Assembly: GCF_004963255.1 (NCBI RefSeq)
Contig: NZ_SUGA01000002.1
Coordinates: 142,770 to 206,769 of the forward strand
Source of the DNA: Mesorhizobium sp.
GTDB lineage: Bacteria; Pseudomonadota; Alphaproteobacteria; Rhizobiales; Rhizobiaceae
Direction of reading: 5' to 3'
Length of the DNA: 64,000 nucleotides
The translations under genes and the position numbers were made by a program. Below are positions 41,457 to 50,174 of the stretch, one piece after another. The notes below the pieces were generated by a model, which saw nothing but the letters and a program-made list of their open reading frames with translations, searched no databases and had not been told where the DNA came from. How positions within the stretch are numbered: the first letter of the stretch is position 1; each line of letters opens with the position of its first letter.

Positions 41457-43253
41457 TCAGCGCTGGACCTTCAGACCGAGATAAACGCTGTTGGCCGTGT
41501 AGTCGCGGCCGACCAGGTTGCTGGTCAGCTTCTCGGTCCTGACGCGGGTGGTAAGCCCGGCATAGCGATTGAGCCACCAGGTCAGTCCGGCCTCGGCGCT
41601 CAGGATCAGGTCGTGGCCGTCGGAGCCGGTATAGTCGCGCCAATCGAGACCAAGCGCCGAGTTCGCCGTCAGGTTGGCGCGGATCTGGCGCTCGCCGGTC
41701 AGACGGCCGGAGTAGAGGATATCGCCGCTCTCGCCGGCGTTCGTTGTCGTCTCCACGCTGGTCTTGCCGGTGAGGCCGATGGTGGTGCCGCGCTCGGGGG
41801 ACCATTTGAGGTCGGCGTTGATGCTCGGCCCTGCCACCGCCGGCAGGCGGCTGTCGTCGAGCGCCTCGCGCAGCCAGCCGACGGAGAATTCGCCGGACAG
41901 CTTCTCGCCCATGTCGAGCTCGAGACCGGCACGCGCGCCAAGCCTGGTCGAGGACCGCTCGAAGCCGTCGGTGTCGACGCGCAGGTCATAGATGCGCCGC
42001 CCGGCCTCGACTTCTGTGAAGGGCGTCAGCGCCGGTGAGATCTGATAGCCGGTGCGCAAAGTCGCCGTGTAGAGCGTGGAGTCGCGATCCTTCTGCGACA
42101 CGGTAGTGCCGTTGGAGAGCTCGGCATCGCCGTAGAAATCATGCGAGACCGCCCCGGTCAGCGCATAGCGCATCTTGCCGACACTTTTTTCGATGCCGAG
42201 GCTGCCGTCCACGGTCTGGCGCAGCGGCTGTTGGGTGACACCGGCGATCGCATCTGGCGAGGAGGCCGATTCCGGCGCTGCCTCGTAGCCGAGCTTGGCG
42301 ATGGCGCGCAGCTCGTTGTCGAGATCGACATTGAGCTGGCCCTCGATGCGGCCCTGGGCATCGTTGATCTTTTGGCCCGAGACGGTGTTGCGGAACTGGC
42401 CGTAACCGGTGATCAGAGCCGAATTCTCGCGCCAGTCGGAGGTCGCGGTGAAACGCAGCGCTGTCTCCGACAGGACGGCCGATTTGCCGGTGCTGCTGGA
42501 ATCGGCGTTCGACGTGGCGGTGAAGCCTTGCTCCAGCGTCGGCCGGAAGACAAAGGTGCCGATCCTGACGCCGGGAGCTGCGAAGGGATCTTCCTCCGGC
42601 TTGACCTTCTGTCCATCGATCGATCCGGTGCGCTCCTGGCCCGGGTCGAGCTTCTGCTTGTCGACGCTGTCGATGGTGACAGCGCGGCGGTTGCCGCCGT
42701 CGTCGGCAGTCGCTGCAGCATCGGCCTGATCGCCGGTGGCGGCGGTTGCGGCGGTGGTCGTGTTATCGGTTGCCTCGCCCGCCTTCTTCTTGGTCTTTTT
42801 CTTATCGGCAGTCTTGGCGCTGGCCTTCGTGTCGGCCTTGGCGTCCTGCGTGCGCTGCCTTGCCGTCGAAGGCCGGCGCGGCTTTGCCGGCGCCGTCGTG
42901 TCGGCCAGCGGGTCGGTGGCTGCCGGCGGCTGGTCGAAGATGCTGTCCGACGCACCAGCCGTCTGGTCGTCATCCGGAACCGCGCCCGGGCTTGCCGGCT
43001 GATAGGTTGTCGGCGCCGTGTCTTGGGCGGCGGCGGGAGCGTTTTGATCCTGCGTCCCTTGCGTCCGCAACTGCCTGGCCTTGCGCTGCTGGTCGGCAAG
43101 TATCGCCGATTCGGAAACCTCGCCGCGCAGCTCGGTTTCCTGCGAAAATGCCGGCGCCGGGCGCAGCAAGGCAAGCGCGCTTGCCGTCAGCAGCAGTGCT
43201 GCAACGGCAATGCCCTTCCGACCGATTTTCGTTTCAGGCTGGCCCCCGGACAT
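41457..43253 (-). CDS. Outer-membrane beta-barrel protein with long charged linker
   Basis: 598 residues from the ATG at 43253 (a GTG three codons upstream is possible). The signal peptide ends at APAFSQ, about residue 37. Residues 50-200 are a low-complexity Ala/Asp/Thr/Lys/Pro region including KKKTKKKAGE; from about 230 to the end are alternating amphipathic strands (about 20) typical of a BBP2-type beta barrel, ending LGLKVQR. The last residue is not aromatic, which is unusual for an outer-membrane barrel. Rhizobial homologues are annotated only as outer-membrane beta-barrel proteins. No substrate or partner can be named. Confidence 0.8.
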   Translation of the reverse strand: MSGGQPETKIGRKGIAVAALLLTASALALLRPAPAFSQETELRGEVSESAILADQQRKARQLRTQGTQDQNAPAAAQDTAPTTYQPASPGAVPDDDQTAGASDSIFDQPPAATDPLADTTAPAKPRRPSTARQRTQDAKADTKASAKTADKKKTKKKAGEATDNTTTAATAATGDQADAAATADDGGNRRAVTIDSVDKQKLDPGQERTGSIDGQKVKPEEDPFAAPGVRIGTFVFRPTLEQGFTATSNADSSSTGKSAVLSETALRFTATSDWRENSALITGYGQFRNTVSGQKINDAQGRIEGQLNVDLDNELRAIAKLGYEAAPESASSPDAIAGVTQQPLRQTVDGSLGIEKSVGKMRYALTGAVSHDFYGDAELSNGTTVSQKDRDSTLYTATLRTGYQISPALTPFTEVEAGRRIYDLRVDTDGFERSSTRLGARAGLELDMGEKLSGEFSVGWLREALDDSRLPAVAGPSINADLKWSPERGTTIGLTGKTSVETTTNAGESGDILYSGRLTGERQIRANLTANSALGLDWRDYTGSDGHDLILSAEAGLTWWLNRYAGLTTRVRTEKLTSNLVGRDYTANSVYLGLKVQR

Positions 43254-43412
43254 CGTCACCACTGCTTGCGCGGCGCGGTTGCGCCATACTTACCGAACCG
43301 TAAATGCGGATGGTTAACGGAGGGTTGAGACAGCCCCCTCGGAAGCCCTCCAATCGAAGGCCTAAGGCAATTCTGTGGACAGCGGCGCGGCAAAGCGCTA
43401 ATCGCTTCGCCC

Positions 43413-44414
43413 ATGCATGCGGGGTCCCCAGAAAGAAAGCGGCCAGACAGGAAGGCTGCGATCGAATCGGCGCTGAGAACGGTGGCGACGGAACAGGCCG
43501 GCGTAGCGGCATTGGCCGCCGCACTCGCAAATGGGCTGTCCAATCCTTTTGCCGCGGCAATCGACCTGATCTCGCGGATCGACGGCCGCGTTATCGTCAC
43601 CGGTGTCGGCAAGAGCGGTCACATCGGCTCCAAAATCGCCGCCACGCTGGCCTCGACCGGCACGCCCGCCTTTTTCGTCCATCCGGCCGAGGCCAATCAC
43701 GGCGATCTCGGCATGATCGCCCGGGACGATGCCATCATTGCCATGTCCTGGTCGGGCGAGAGCAAGGAATTGATGGGCATCGTCGCCTATTCCAGGCGCT
43801 TTTCCATTCCCCTGATCGCCATTACCTCGGGCGAGAGCTCGGCGCTGGCGCGAGCGGCGGATGTGGTCTTGCTGCTGCCGATCGTGCCCGAGGCCTGTCC
43901 GCACGGGCTGGCGCCGACCACGTCGACGCTTCTGCAACTCGTCATGGGCGATGCGCTCGCGATCGCGCTGCTCGAGGCGCGTGGCTTCACACCCGATCAC
44001 TTCCGAACCTTGCACCCGGGCGGGCAGCTTGGCGCCAATCTGACCCTGGTTTCGGAGATCATGCGGACCGGCGATCAGGTGCCGCTTGCTTTGCTAGGCA
44101 CCAAGATGCCGGAAGCGGTGATGACCCTTTCGCAAAAGAAAGTCGGTTGCGTCTGCATCGTCGATGCCAGCGGCAAACTGGTCGGGATCGTCACCGACGG
44201 CGACGTCGCACGCAATCTGCATCGCAATCTGGCCGACGTCACCGTCGACGAGGTCATGACCCGCACCCCCAAGACGATCGATCCGCAGACGCTGGCGGGC
44301 ACGGCGATCGCCATGCTCAACGAGCACAATATCGGCGCGCTGGTCGTGATCAAAAACAAAATGCCGGTGGGCGTGGTTCACTTCCACGACCTGCTGCGCA
44401 TCGGCGCAGCTTAA
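43413..44414 (+). CDS. KpsF/GutQ family sugar-phosphate isomerase (arabinose-5-phosphate isomerase type)
   Basis: 333 residues: an SIS domain at about 40-180 with GVGKSGHIGSKIAATL near 64-79, FVHPAEANHGDLG near 88-100 and SWSGES near 111-116, then two CBS domains (about 210-330). Enzymes of this layout interconvert ribulose-5-phosphate and arabinose-5-phosphate, the first step to Kdo in lipopolysaccharide. LHPGGQLG near 201-208 is the conserved post-SIS motif. It is divergent from the barrel gene, with 150 bases between. Whether this copy serves Kdo or another sugar cannot be told. Confidence 0.9.
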   Translation: MHAGSPERKRPDRKAAIESALRTVATEQAGVAALAAALANGLSNPFAAAIDLISRIDGRVIVTGVGKSGHIGSKIAATLASTGTPAFFVHPAEANHGDLGMIARDDAIIAMSWSGESKELMGIVAYSRRFSIPLIAITSGESSALARAADVVLLLPIVPEACPHGLAPTTSTLLQLVMGDALAIALLEARGFTPDHFRTLHPGGQLGANLTLVSEIMRTGDQVPLALLGTKMPEAVMTLSQKKVGCVCIVDASGKLVGIVTDGDVARNLHRNLADVTVDEVMTRTPKTIDPQTLAGTAIAMLNEHNIGALVVIKNKMPVGVVHFHDLLRIGAA

Positions 44415-44463
44415 CGCGTGAGATTTCAGGCCGAAGCGGCCCGATATTTTGATCCGTCTCGGC

Positions 44464-44928
44464 TCAGATAGCCTCGACAGTCAGCTCCAGATCGGTATCC
44501 GCCGCCCCGGTCACGCGCACCTGCGCGCCGACCGGCAGGTCGGGTCCGGAGACGCGCCAGAGCGTGTCGCCGAGCCGGATGCGGCCGCGGCCGTTCTTGA
44601 TCGGCTCGGCCAGCGTCGCCGTGCGGCCGACCATCTGCGCGCCGCGGCGGTTGAGCAGCGGCTGGTCGACGCTGCCTTGGCGCGAGACCGCAATCTGCCT
44701 GCCGACATAGGCCGAGACAACGGCCAGCACGAGGAAGGCCAGGACCTGGACCTGCCAAGTCCAGAACGCCGCGTCCCAGATCGCCAGCGAAACAGCGCCG
44801 ACGATCAGCGCTGCGATGCCGATCCACAGCATGAACACGCCTGGCGCCACGACTTCCATCACCACGAGCACGATGCCGAGAACCATCCAGTTCCACGGGC
44901 CGAGTTCCGAAACGATGCGGTCGATCAT
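44464..44928 (-). CDS. NfeD family membrane protein
   Basis: 154 residues with two to three membrane spans in the first 75 residues and a soluble OB-fold domain after them (VGRTATLAEPIKNGRGRIRL, given as VGRTATLAEPI and NGRGRIRLGDTLW). This is the short NfeD1b form that partners an SPFH protein. The SPFH gene lies 26 bases upstream on the same strand, the standard pairing, in which both form membrane microdomain complexes that affect protein quality control. Confidence 0.92.
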   Translation of the reverse strand: MIDRIVSELGPWNWMVLGIVLVVMEVVAPGVFMLWIGIAALIVGAVSLAIWDAAFWTWQVQVLAFLVLAVVSAYVGRQIAVSRQGSVDQPLLNRRGAQMVGRTATLAEPIKNGRGRIRLGDTLWRVSGPDLPVGAQVRVTGAADTDLELTVEAI

Positions 44929-44954
44929 TGACGGTCTCCCACAGTGTTAGATGA

Positions 44955-45905
44955 TCAGCTGTCGCTCTGCCGCACGATCGGCGGGCGTGAACCCTGGCGC
45001 GGCGTGCCCGACGGGCTTTCGCCCTTAAAGACTTCGCGGGCGATCTCGCCGATGCCGCCGAGCGAACCGATCAGCGACGAGGCCTCAAACGGCATCAGCA
45101 CGATCTTGTTGTTGCTCGACGAGCCGATCTTGGCCAAGGCCTCGGTGTATTTCTGCGCGACGAAGTAGTTGATGGCCTGCACATCGCCCTTGGCGATGGC
45201 TTCCGACACGACCTGGGTTGCCTTGGCTTCCGCCTCGGCCGAGCGCTCGCGCGCCTCGGCGTCACGGAAAGCGGCTTCCCTGCGGCCTTCGGCTTCAAGG
45301 ATCTGCGATTGCTTGAGGCCTTCGGCGGCCAGGATCTGGGCGCGCTTGTCGCGCTCGGCCATCATCTGGCGGCCCATCGATTCCACGAGATTGGCCGGCG
45401 GGTTGATGTCCTTGATCTCGACGCGGGTGATCTTGATGCCCCACGGATGCGCCGCCTCGTCGACGACGCGCAGGAGGCGCTCGTTGATGGCGTCGCGATT
45501 GGAGAGCAATTCGTCGAGGTCCATTGAGCCCATGACCGTGCGGATGTTGGTCATGGTGAGATTGAGGATGGCGTTCTGCAGCCCAGCCACCTGGTAAGCG
45601 GCCTGGGCGGCGTTCAGCACCTGGTAAAAGGCGACGCCGTCGACCCCGACGATGGCGTTGTCACGGGTGATAATCTCCTGCGTTGGGACGTCGAGCACCT
45701 GCTCCATCATGTTCATCTTGGCGCCGACGCGCTCGAAGATCGGGTTGATGATGTTGAGGCCGGGGGTCAGCGTCTTGGTGTAACGGCCGAAGCGCTCCAC
45801 CGTGTAATTGTAACCTTGCGGCACCGTCCTGATGCCCTTGAAAAGCAGAATGATGACCAGGAAAACAAGAACAATGATGGCAATATCGAAACCGCTAAAG
45901 CCCAT
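44955..45905 (-). CDS. qmcA: SPFH/band 7 family protein (QmcA/paraslipin-like)
   Basis: 316 residues: an N-terminal membrane anchor at 6-23 and a band-7 domain at about 25-200 ([24 protein letters not shown], given as [15 protein letters not shown] and TKTLTPGLN), followed by a long Ala/Glu-rich coiled coil (about 190-255) and a short tail. Paraslipins oligomerise into membrane rings that regulate proteases such as FtsH/HtpX. Paired with NfeD here. Confidence 0.93.
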   Translation of the reverse strand: MGFSGFDIAIIVLVFLVIILLFKGIRTVPQGYNYTVERFGRYTKTLTPGLNIINPIFERVGAKMNMMEQVLDVPTQEIITRDNAIVGVDGVAFYQVLNAAQAAYQVAGLQNAILNLTMTNIRTVMGSMDLDELLSNRDAINERLLRVVDEAAHPWGIKITRVEIKDINPPANLVESMGRQMMAERDKRAQILAAEGLKQSQILEAEGRREAAFRDAEARERSAEAEAKATQVVSEAIAKGDVQAINYFVAQKYTEALAKIGSSSNNKIVLMPFEASSLIGSLGGIGEIAREVFKGESPSGTPRQGSRPPIVRQSDS

Positions 45906-45986
45906 TTCGCTTCTCCCTCAAACGCGGCGACCTCACGGAATCACTTAAGTGTGTTTCCGCAACGTTACAATCAGGTGATCGCCAGC

Positions 45987-46092
45987 GCCGGATGATTTCA
46001 GGCCGGATCGACCTGAAATCATCCGGCTCTGGGTCAATGGAAAGAGCATGATGTGGTCCGAAAACCGCTCACACTTTTCGGCATCATGCTCT
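45987..46092. repeat. RIME-like element, two palindromes
   Basis: A perfect 16-base stem (GCCGGATGATTTCAGG, 45987-46002, with 46012-46027) is followed by AGAGCATGATG/CATCATGCTCT at 46043-46092 around an AAAACCGCTCACACTTTT core. About 106 bases in all, the same plan as at 37.03 and 47.24 kb, but with a different first palindrome. Confidence 0.75.
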
Positions 46093-46147
46093 GATATCGG
46101 TTAGCGGCGGGTTTTGCGCACCGTTTCGAGTCTGTCGGTGAAGCCGG

Positions 46148-47212
46148 TCACACCCAGCCGGAAAGCTCGCGCCGGACCAATGCCTCGATGACCGCCATGC
46201 CCTCGGCGCTGTCATTGAGACAGGGGATATGGGCGAAGTTCTTGCCGCCGGCGTGATGGAAGGTTTCGGCCGCCTCGCGGCCGATCTCATCCAGGGTCTC
46301 GATGCAGTCGACGGAAAAGCCCGGATTGACGACGGCGATGGATTTCACCCCCTCCTTGGCCAGTTTCTCGACCGTGACATCGGTGTAGGGCTGCAGCCAT
46401 TCCTGCGCGCCGAAACGCGATTGGAAGGTGGTGATGAGCTTCTTCTCGTCCCAGCCGAGCCTTTCCCGCAGCAGCCGCGTCGTCTTGAGACAGTGGCAAT
46501 GGTAGGGATCGCCCTTCTCGAAATAAGGCTTCGGGATGCCGTGGTAGGATGCAATAACAACCTCCGGCTCGAAGTCCAACGCCTCGAGATGCCGCTCGAT
46601 CGAGTGAGCGAGAGCCTCGATGTAGACCGGCTCATCGTAGTAGGGCGGCACGCTGCGGATCGCCGGCGCGTTTCTGATCTTCATCAGCGCGCGGAACAGC
46701 TGGTCGTTGGCGGTCGCCGTCGTGGTTGCCGAATACTGCGGATATATCGGGAAGGACAGGATACGGTCGCAGCCCTGCTCGACCAGTTTTTGCGCGACGC
46801 TTGCCGTCGAAGGATTGCCGTAGCGCATCGCCCAGTCGACCACGACGTTCGAGTGATCGGCGAGGGCACTGGCGAGCTTCTCTGCCTGGGAACGGGTGAA
46901 GGTGCGCAGCGGCGACTCGTTCTTCTCCCGGTTCCAGATCCGGGCATAGTTGGCGCCGGACTTTTTCGGCCGGGTCGTCAAAACCAGGCCGTAAAGGATC
47001 GGATACCAGATCGCCTTGTTGAGCTCGATGACCCGCGGGTCGGAGAGGAATTCCCTGAGATATCGCCACATCGGGCCGAACTCGATTCCGTCGGGTGTGC
47101 CGAGATTGATCAGCATGACGCCGATCTTGCCCTGCTTCACCGCCGGGTGGCCGGCGGGCAGCGGACCGACCGCCTTGGCGGCTTTGGCATCGGTGGGGCT
47201 GGCAAGCGTCAT
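46148..47212 (-). CDS. hemH: Ferrochelatase
   Basis: 354 residues from the ATG at 47212, seven bases behind GGAG. The catalytic pair is His-224 in SYHGIP and Glu-305 in CIETLDEI. INLGTPD near 35 and RYGNPS near 130-135 are conserved substrate-cleft blocks. CHCLKTTRLL near 239-248 and IPCLND near the end carry several Cys residues; a [2Fe-2S] cluster occurs in some ferrochelatases, but the pattern here is not proof. It inserts iron into protoporphyrin IX, the last step of haem synthesis. It stands alone, with RIME-like repeats on both sides. Confidence 0.95.
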   Translation of the reverse strand: MTLASPTDAKAAKAVGPLPAGHPAVKQGKIGVMLINLGTPDGIEFGPMWRYLREFLSDPRVIELNKAIWYPILYGLVLTTRPKKSGANYARIWNREKNESPLRTFTRSQAEKLASALADHSNVVVDWAMRYGNPSTASVAQKLVEQGCDRILSFPIYPQYSATTTATANDQLFRALMKIRNAPAIRSVPPYYDEPVYIEALAHSIERHLEALDFEPEVVIASYHGIPKPYFEKGDPYHCHCLKTTRLLRERLGWDEKKLITTFQSRFGAQEWLQPYTDVTVEKLAKEGVKSIAVVNPGFSVDCIETLDEIGREAAETFHHAGGKNFAHIPCLNDSAEGMAVIEALVRRELSGWV

Positions 47213-47239
47213 CAAAAGTCTCCGGTAGCGCCGCGGAAA

Positions 47240-47346
47240 CTAAAGCGCGTCGCGATCCTTCGAATTCGCTCCATGCGCTTTAGGTTTTTGATTTTACGCA
47301 TGTCTTTATCCCGAAACCGGTTCCCACTTTCGGGAGACATGCTTTA
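47240..47346. repeat. RIME-like element, two palindromes
   Basis: CTAAAGCGCGT...ATGCGCTTTAG (47240-47284) followed by GCATGTCT...AGACATGC (47298-47342) around CCGAAACCGGTTCCCACTTTCGG-like sequence. At 107 bases it matches the copy at 37028-37135 in length and plan. It lies between hemH and the nucleotidase gene. Confidence 0.78.
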
Positions 47347-47401
47347 GCGATGCCCTGCCGGTTTTCAATGCTGCGTCTGGCCGCACCTTATCGTGTTTTG
47401 C

Positions 47402-47443
47402 ACCGGAAAAGGAACACCCGCCCGGTTTGCCCGGGCGGGTGTT
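47402..47443 (-). terminator. Terminator of the 5'-nucleotidase gene
   Basis: AACACCCGCCCGG at 47413-47425 pairs perfectly with 47431-47443 over a 5-base loop; on the minus strand it is followed by CCTTTTCC. It lies 20 bases after the stop codon. Confidence 0.82.
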
Positions 47444-47462
47444 ATGAATTCCGGGCTGCCGC

Positions 47463-49523
47463 CTACTTCGCGGCTGGCGGAATGGTCAGTGTCGCGCCCA
47501 GCGGCAGGCGGCGCGGCTTGAAGTCCTTGTTGGCCTCGGAGATGAGCTTCCACTTGGTGGCGTCGCCATAGGTTTTCTTGGCCAGGTCCCAATAGGTATC
47601 GCCGGCGGCGACGGTATGGTTGGTCTCAGCCGGCTTCGCTTCGGCGGGCTTGGCCGGCTCGGCGGCGGGAGCAGGCGTTGCTGGCGCAGCCTCGGCAGGC
47701 TTTGCCGGTTCCGCGGCCGGCGCCGTCTCAGCCGGCTTCGCGGTCTCGGCGGGAGCCGCCGGAGCGGTTTCAGCCGGAACGGCCGGTGGTGTGCCGGCGA
47801 TGTCGCTGGAACCGGAAGGCATAGCCGGCATGGCAGGCTCAGCGTTCGCTGGAGCGGTCTCGGCAGGCTTTGCCGGTTCCGCGGCCTTGGCTGGCTCGGC
47901 CGCCGCCGTCGTTGCCGCAATCTCGGTGATGCGGCCGTCAAGCTTGGGCGTGTAGGGCCGATGCGCGCCGAGATAGTCGGCCACGACCTGCTCCAGGCCG
48001 GGGCCGTAGTCATAGGCGTCCTTGGCCTTCTCGGCGAAGACCTTGTAGCCGTCGCCGCCCTGGCGGACATAGTTGTTGGTGGCGACCAGATATTGCTTGT
48101 CGGGATTGATCGGCGCCCAGGCGCCGTTCTCCATCACTTCGACCGATTTGACGCGGCCGGCATTGGGCGCCACCGACTTGTCGAAGGAATATTTCAGCCC
48201 GGCAACCTGTGGGAAGCGGCCGGCGCCGTCCTCGACCTGGCTAAGGCCGCTTTCGAGGCCCGCGACCAGGTCCTTGCCTGAGATCTTGAAGGTGGCCAGC
48301 GTGTTCTGGAACGGCAGCACGGTCAGCACCTCGCCCATCGTCACCGTGCCCTGGTCGATCGAGGCGCGCAGGCCGCCGCCGTTCGAGATGACGATCTCGA
48401 CGCCCTGACCCTTGGTGCGGTCGAGAATGGCGTCGGAGACGAGATTGCCCATCTCGCATTCGCGCGCGCGGCAATTCTCGCGGCTGCCATCGATCGCCTT
48501 GGTGGTCTCGGCCACCTCCTTGTTCTTCAGCGCCTCGATCGGCGCGGCGAGCTCCTTGATGCGGGCAAGGACAGCAGGATCGGGCGTGATCGACTTGTCG
48601 AGATAGATCGGCGCGCCGCTGGCTTCCTTGACGTTGCCATTGTCGTCGAACACGACTTTGAACTCGCCGAGATATTTCGAATAGGACGCCGCCTGCACGA
48701 CCGGCACCTTGGAGCCGTCGGGATTGTCGACCATGGTCGGGTAGGGGCCTTCGGCCTTCGGGTCGGTGTTGGACAGGAGCGTGTGGCTGTGGCCGCCGAC
48801 CACCACGTCGATGCCCGGGATCTTGGCGATCACGTCGCGTTCGCGCCGGTAGCCGATATGGGTGACCGCGATGATCTTGTTGATGCCTTGCGCCTTGAGC
48901 TTCTCGACCTCGGCCGTGATCGATTTGACGTCGTCGGCGATGGCGATGTTCGGACCGGGCGAGGCGAGTTCCGGCGTGTCGTTGGTGACGGCGCCGATGA
49001 TGCCGATCTTCTGGCCGCCGACCTCGACGACGATCGACGGCTTGAGCTTGCCGGCGGCGCCGGACTTGTCGTTGGGCAGCACGTTGGCGCTGACGATCGG
49101 GAACTTCGCCTTGTCGAGGTAAGGTACAAGCGCTGTCTCGCCGTCGTCGAATTCGTGGTTGCCGAGCGTCACCGCGTCGGGCTTGATCTGGTTGAGGAAC
49201 TCCTCCTCCACCGCACCCTTGTAGGTGGTGTAGAAGAGCGAGCCCTGAAAACTGTCGCCGGCATTGAGCAAGAGCAGGTTCTGCCCTTCGAGCTTCTTGC
49301 GCTCCTGCGCGATCGCGGTGATCAGCCGGCCAGCGCCGCCGATGCATTCGCCCTTGGTCTCCTCGTCTGCGGAACAGGTCGACTCGTATTTGTTGTTGCC
49401 TTCGATACGACTGTGCCAGTCGTTGAAATGCAGAATGTTCAGCGTGTAGTCGGCAAAGGACACGCCGGCCGACAGGCCAAGCGTCGAAGCGGAAAGGGCT
49501 AGGATGGCGGCAATCTTCTTCAT
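47463..49523 (-). CDS. Periplasmic 5'-nucleotidase/metallophosphatase with C-terminal LysM domain
   Basis: 686 residues. Signal peptide of about 24 residues. The metallophosphatase domain (about 25-300) has FNDWHSR, GDSFQGS, LGNHEFDDG, VTHIG and GGHSHT metal motifs; the 5_nucleotid_C domain (about 340-510) follows, ending near NYVRQGGDGYKVF. Then comes about 110 residues of Ala/Pro/Glu/Lys repeats (PAKPAE units) and a LysM domain over the last 50 residues (VAAGDTYWDLAKKTYGD). UshA-like enzymes release phosphate and nucleosides from nucleotides in the periplasm; the LysM tail should hold this one on peptidoglycan. Confidence 0.93.
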   Translation of the reverse strand: MKKIAAILALSASTLGLSAGVSFADYTLNILHFNDWHSRIEGNNKYESTCSADEETKGECIGGAGRLITAIAQERKKLEGQNLLLLNAGDSFQGSLFYTTYKGAVEEEFLNQIKPDAVTLGNHEFDDGETALVPYLDKAKFPIVSANVLPNDKSGAAGKLKPSIVVEVGGQKIGIIGAVTNDTPELASPGPNIAIADDVKSITAEVEKLKAQGINKIIAVTHIGYRRERDVIAKIPGIDVVVGGHSHTLLSNTDPKAEGPYPTMVDNPDGSKVPVVQAASYSKYLGEFKVVFDDNGNVKEASGAPIYLDKSITPDPAVLARIKELAAPIEALKNKEVAETTKAIDGSRENCRARECEMGNLVSDAILDRTKGQGVEIVISNGGGLRASIDQGTVTMGEVLTVLPFQNTLATFKISGKDLVAGLESGLSQVEDGAGRFPQVAGLKYSFDKSVAPNAGRVKSVEVMENGAWAPINPDKQYLVATNNYVRQGGDGYKVFAEKAKDAYDYGPGLEQVVADYLGAHRPYTPKLDGRITEIAATTAAAEPAKAAEPAKPAETAPANAEPAMPAMPSGSSDIAGTPPAVPAETAPAAPAETAKPAETAPAAEPAKPAEAAPATPAPAAEPAKPAEAKPAETNHTVAAGDTYWDLAKKTYGDATKWKLISEANKDFKPRRLPLGATLTIPPAAK

Positions 49524-49658
49524 CTTCGTCTCCCGGTAAATTGGCTTCGACCGTGCTTAACGCCTTCGCTTGACTGGAAAATAACAGTCAGCCTTGGGTC
49601 ATGTTCACATCGGGTCCCGGCCGATGCAAGCACAAATCGGGGAGATATTTGCCGGCAC

Positions 49659-49695
49659 AAAAAAGGACGGCGGCTCGCGGCCGCCGTCCTTTTTG
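49659..49695 (-). terminator. Terminator of omp10, usable in both directions
   Basis: AAAAAGGACGGCGGC at 49660-49674 pairs with 49680-49694, loop TCGCG. On the minus strand the stem is followed by T-rich sequence, 20 bases after the omp10 stop. The A/T-rich ends make it work either way. Confidence 0.88.
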
Positions 49696-49713
49696 GATTG
49701 ATGTCTGCGAGCC

Positions 49714-50088
49714 TCAGGCCCGGCGCGTCAGCACGAAATTCTGGCCGCTGGCGCTGGTGCAGTTGAGCTGGCTGATCGAGACCATCAGGCAGTTGAAGCT
49801 GACCGGCGTCTGGCGGATCAGCGAGGTGCCGTGGATCTCGACCGAGGTCGGTCCAGTCAAGGTGTAGCTGCCTTCCGACAGCTTCTGGCCAGTGTCGGTG
49901 GCGACCGTGGTGAAGTTGCCGGCCGCGAAGGTCGACAGGCCGGTGCCCTTGGCGTCGATCCAATTGCCCTCGACCCCCTTGGGAGCGGCGGCGGCCGGTG
50001 GTCCCGATGGGCCGGTGGTGGTGCAGGCGGCCGCAGCCAGCAGGCTTGCCGCGGCGCCTGCCGAAAGCAGTTTGCGCGCAATGGTCAT
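49714..50088 (-). CDS. omp10: Omp10-type outer-membrane lipoprotein
   Basis: 124 residues starting MTIARKLLSAGAAAS at 50088; the long frame upstream is antisense noise. A lipoprotein signal ends AAAA|C with Cys-22 as the lipidated residue. The mature part, EGNWIDAKGTGLSTFAAGNF, TDTGQKLSEGSY and SQLNCTSASGQNFVLTRR, matches from memory the pattern of Brucella Omp10 (EGSWVD, TDTNEKLAEGNY, QLNCTS, FSLTRR). Omp10 is a small surface lipoprotein of Rhizobiales with unclear function. It is alone between hss and the nucleotidase gene, with its own terminator. Confidence 0.85.
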   Translation of the reverse strand: MTIARKLLSAGAAASLLAAAACTTTGPSGPPAAAAPKGVEGNWIDAKGTGLSTFAAGNFTTVATDTGQKLSEGSYTLTGPTSVEIHGTSLIRQTPVSFNCLMVSISQLNCTSASGQNFVLTRRA

Positions 50089-50174
50089 TCTTGAAAATCC
50101 TCTCCTCAGTCCGCTCCCTTCAATCGCCCGATTTCCGGGCGATTGCAAGGCGCTGCCGCTGGTCGATCCCGGCG

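Noticed and set aside
42141..43328. 395-residue plus-strand frame opposite the barrel gene
   Set aside because: Shadow of the minus-strand gene, which has a signal peptide and barrel strands.
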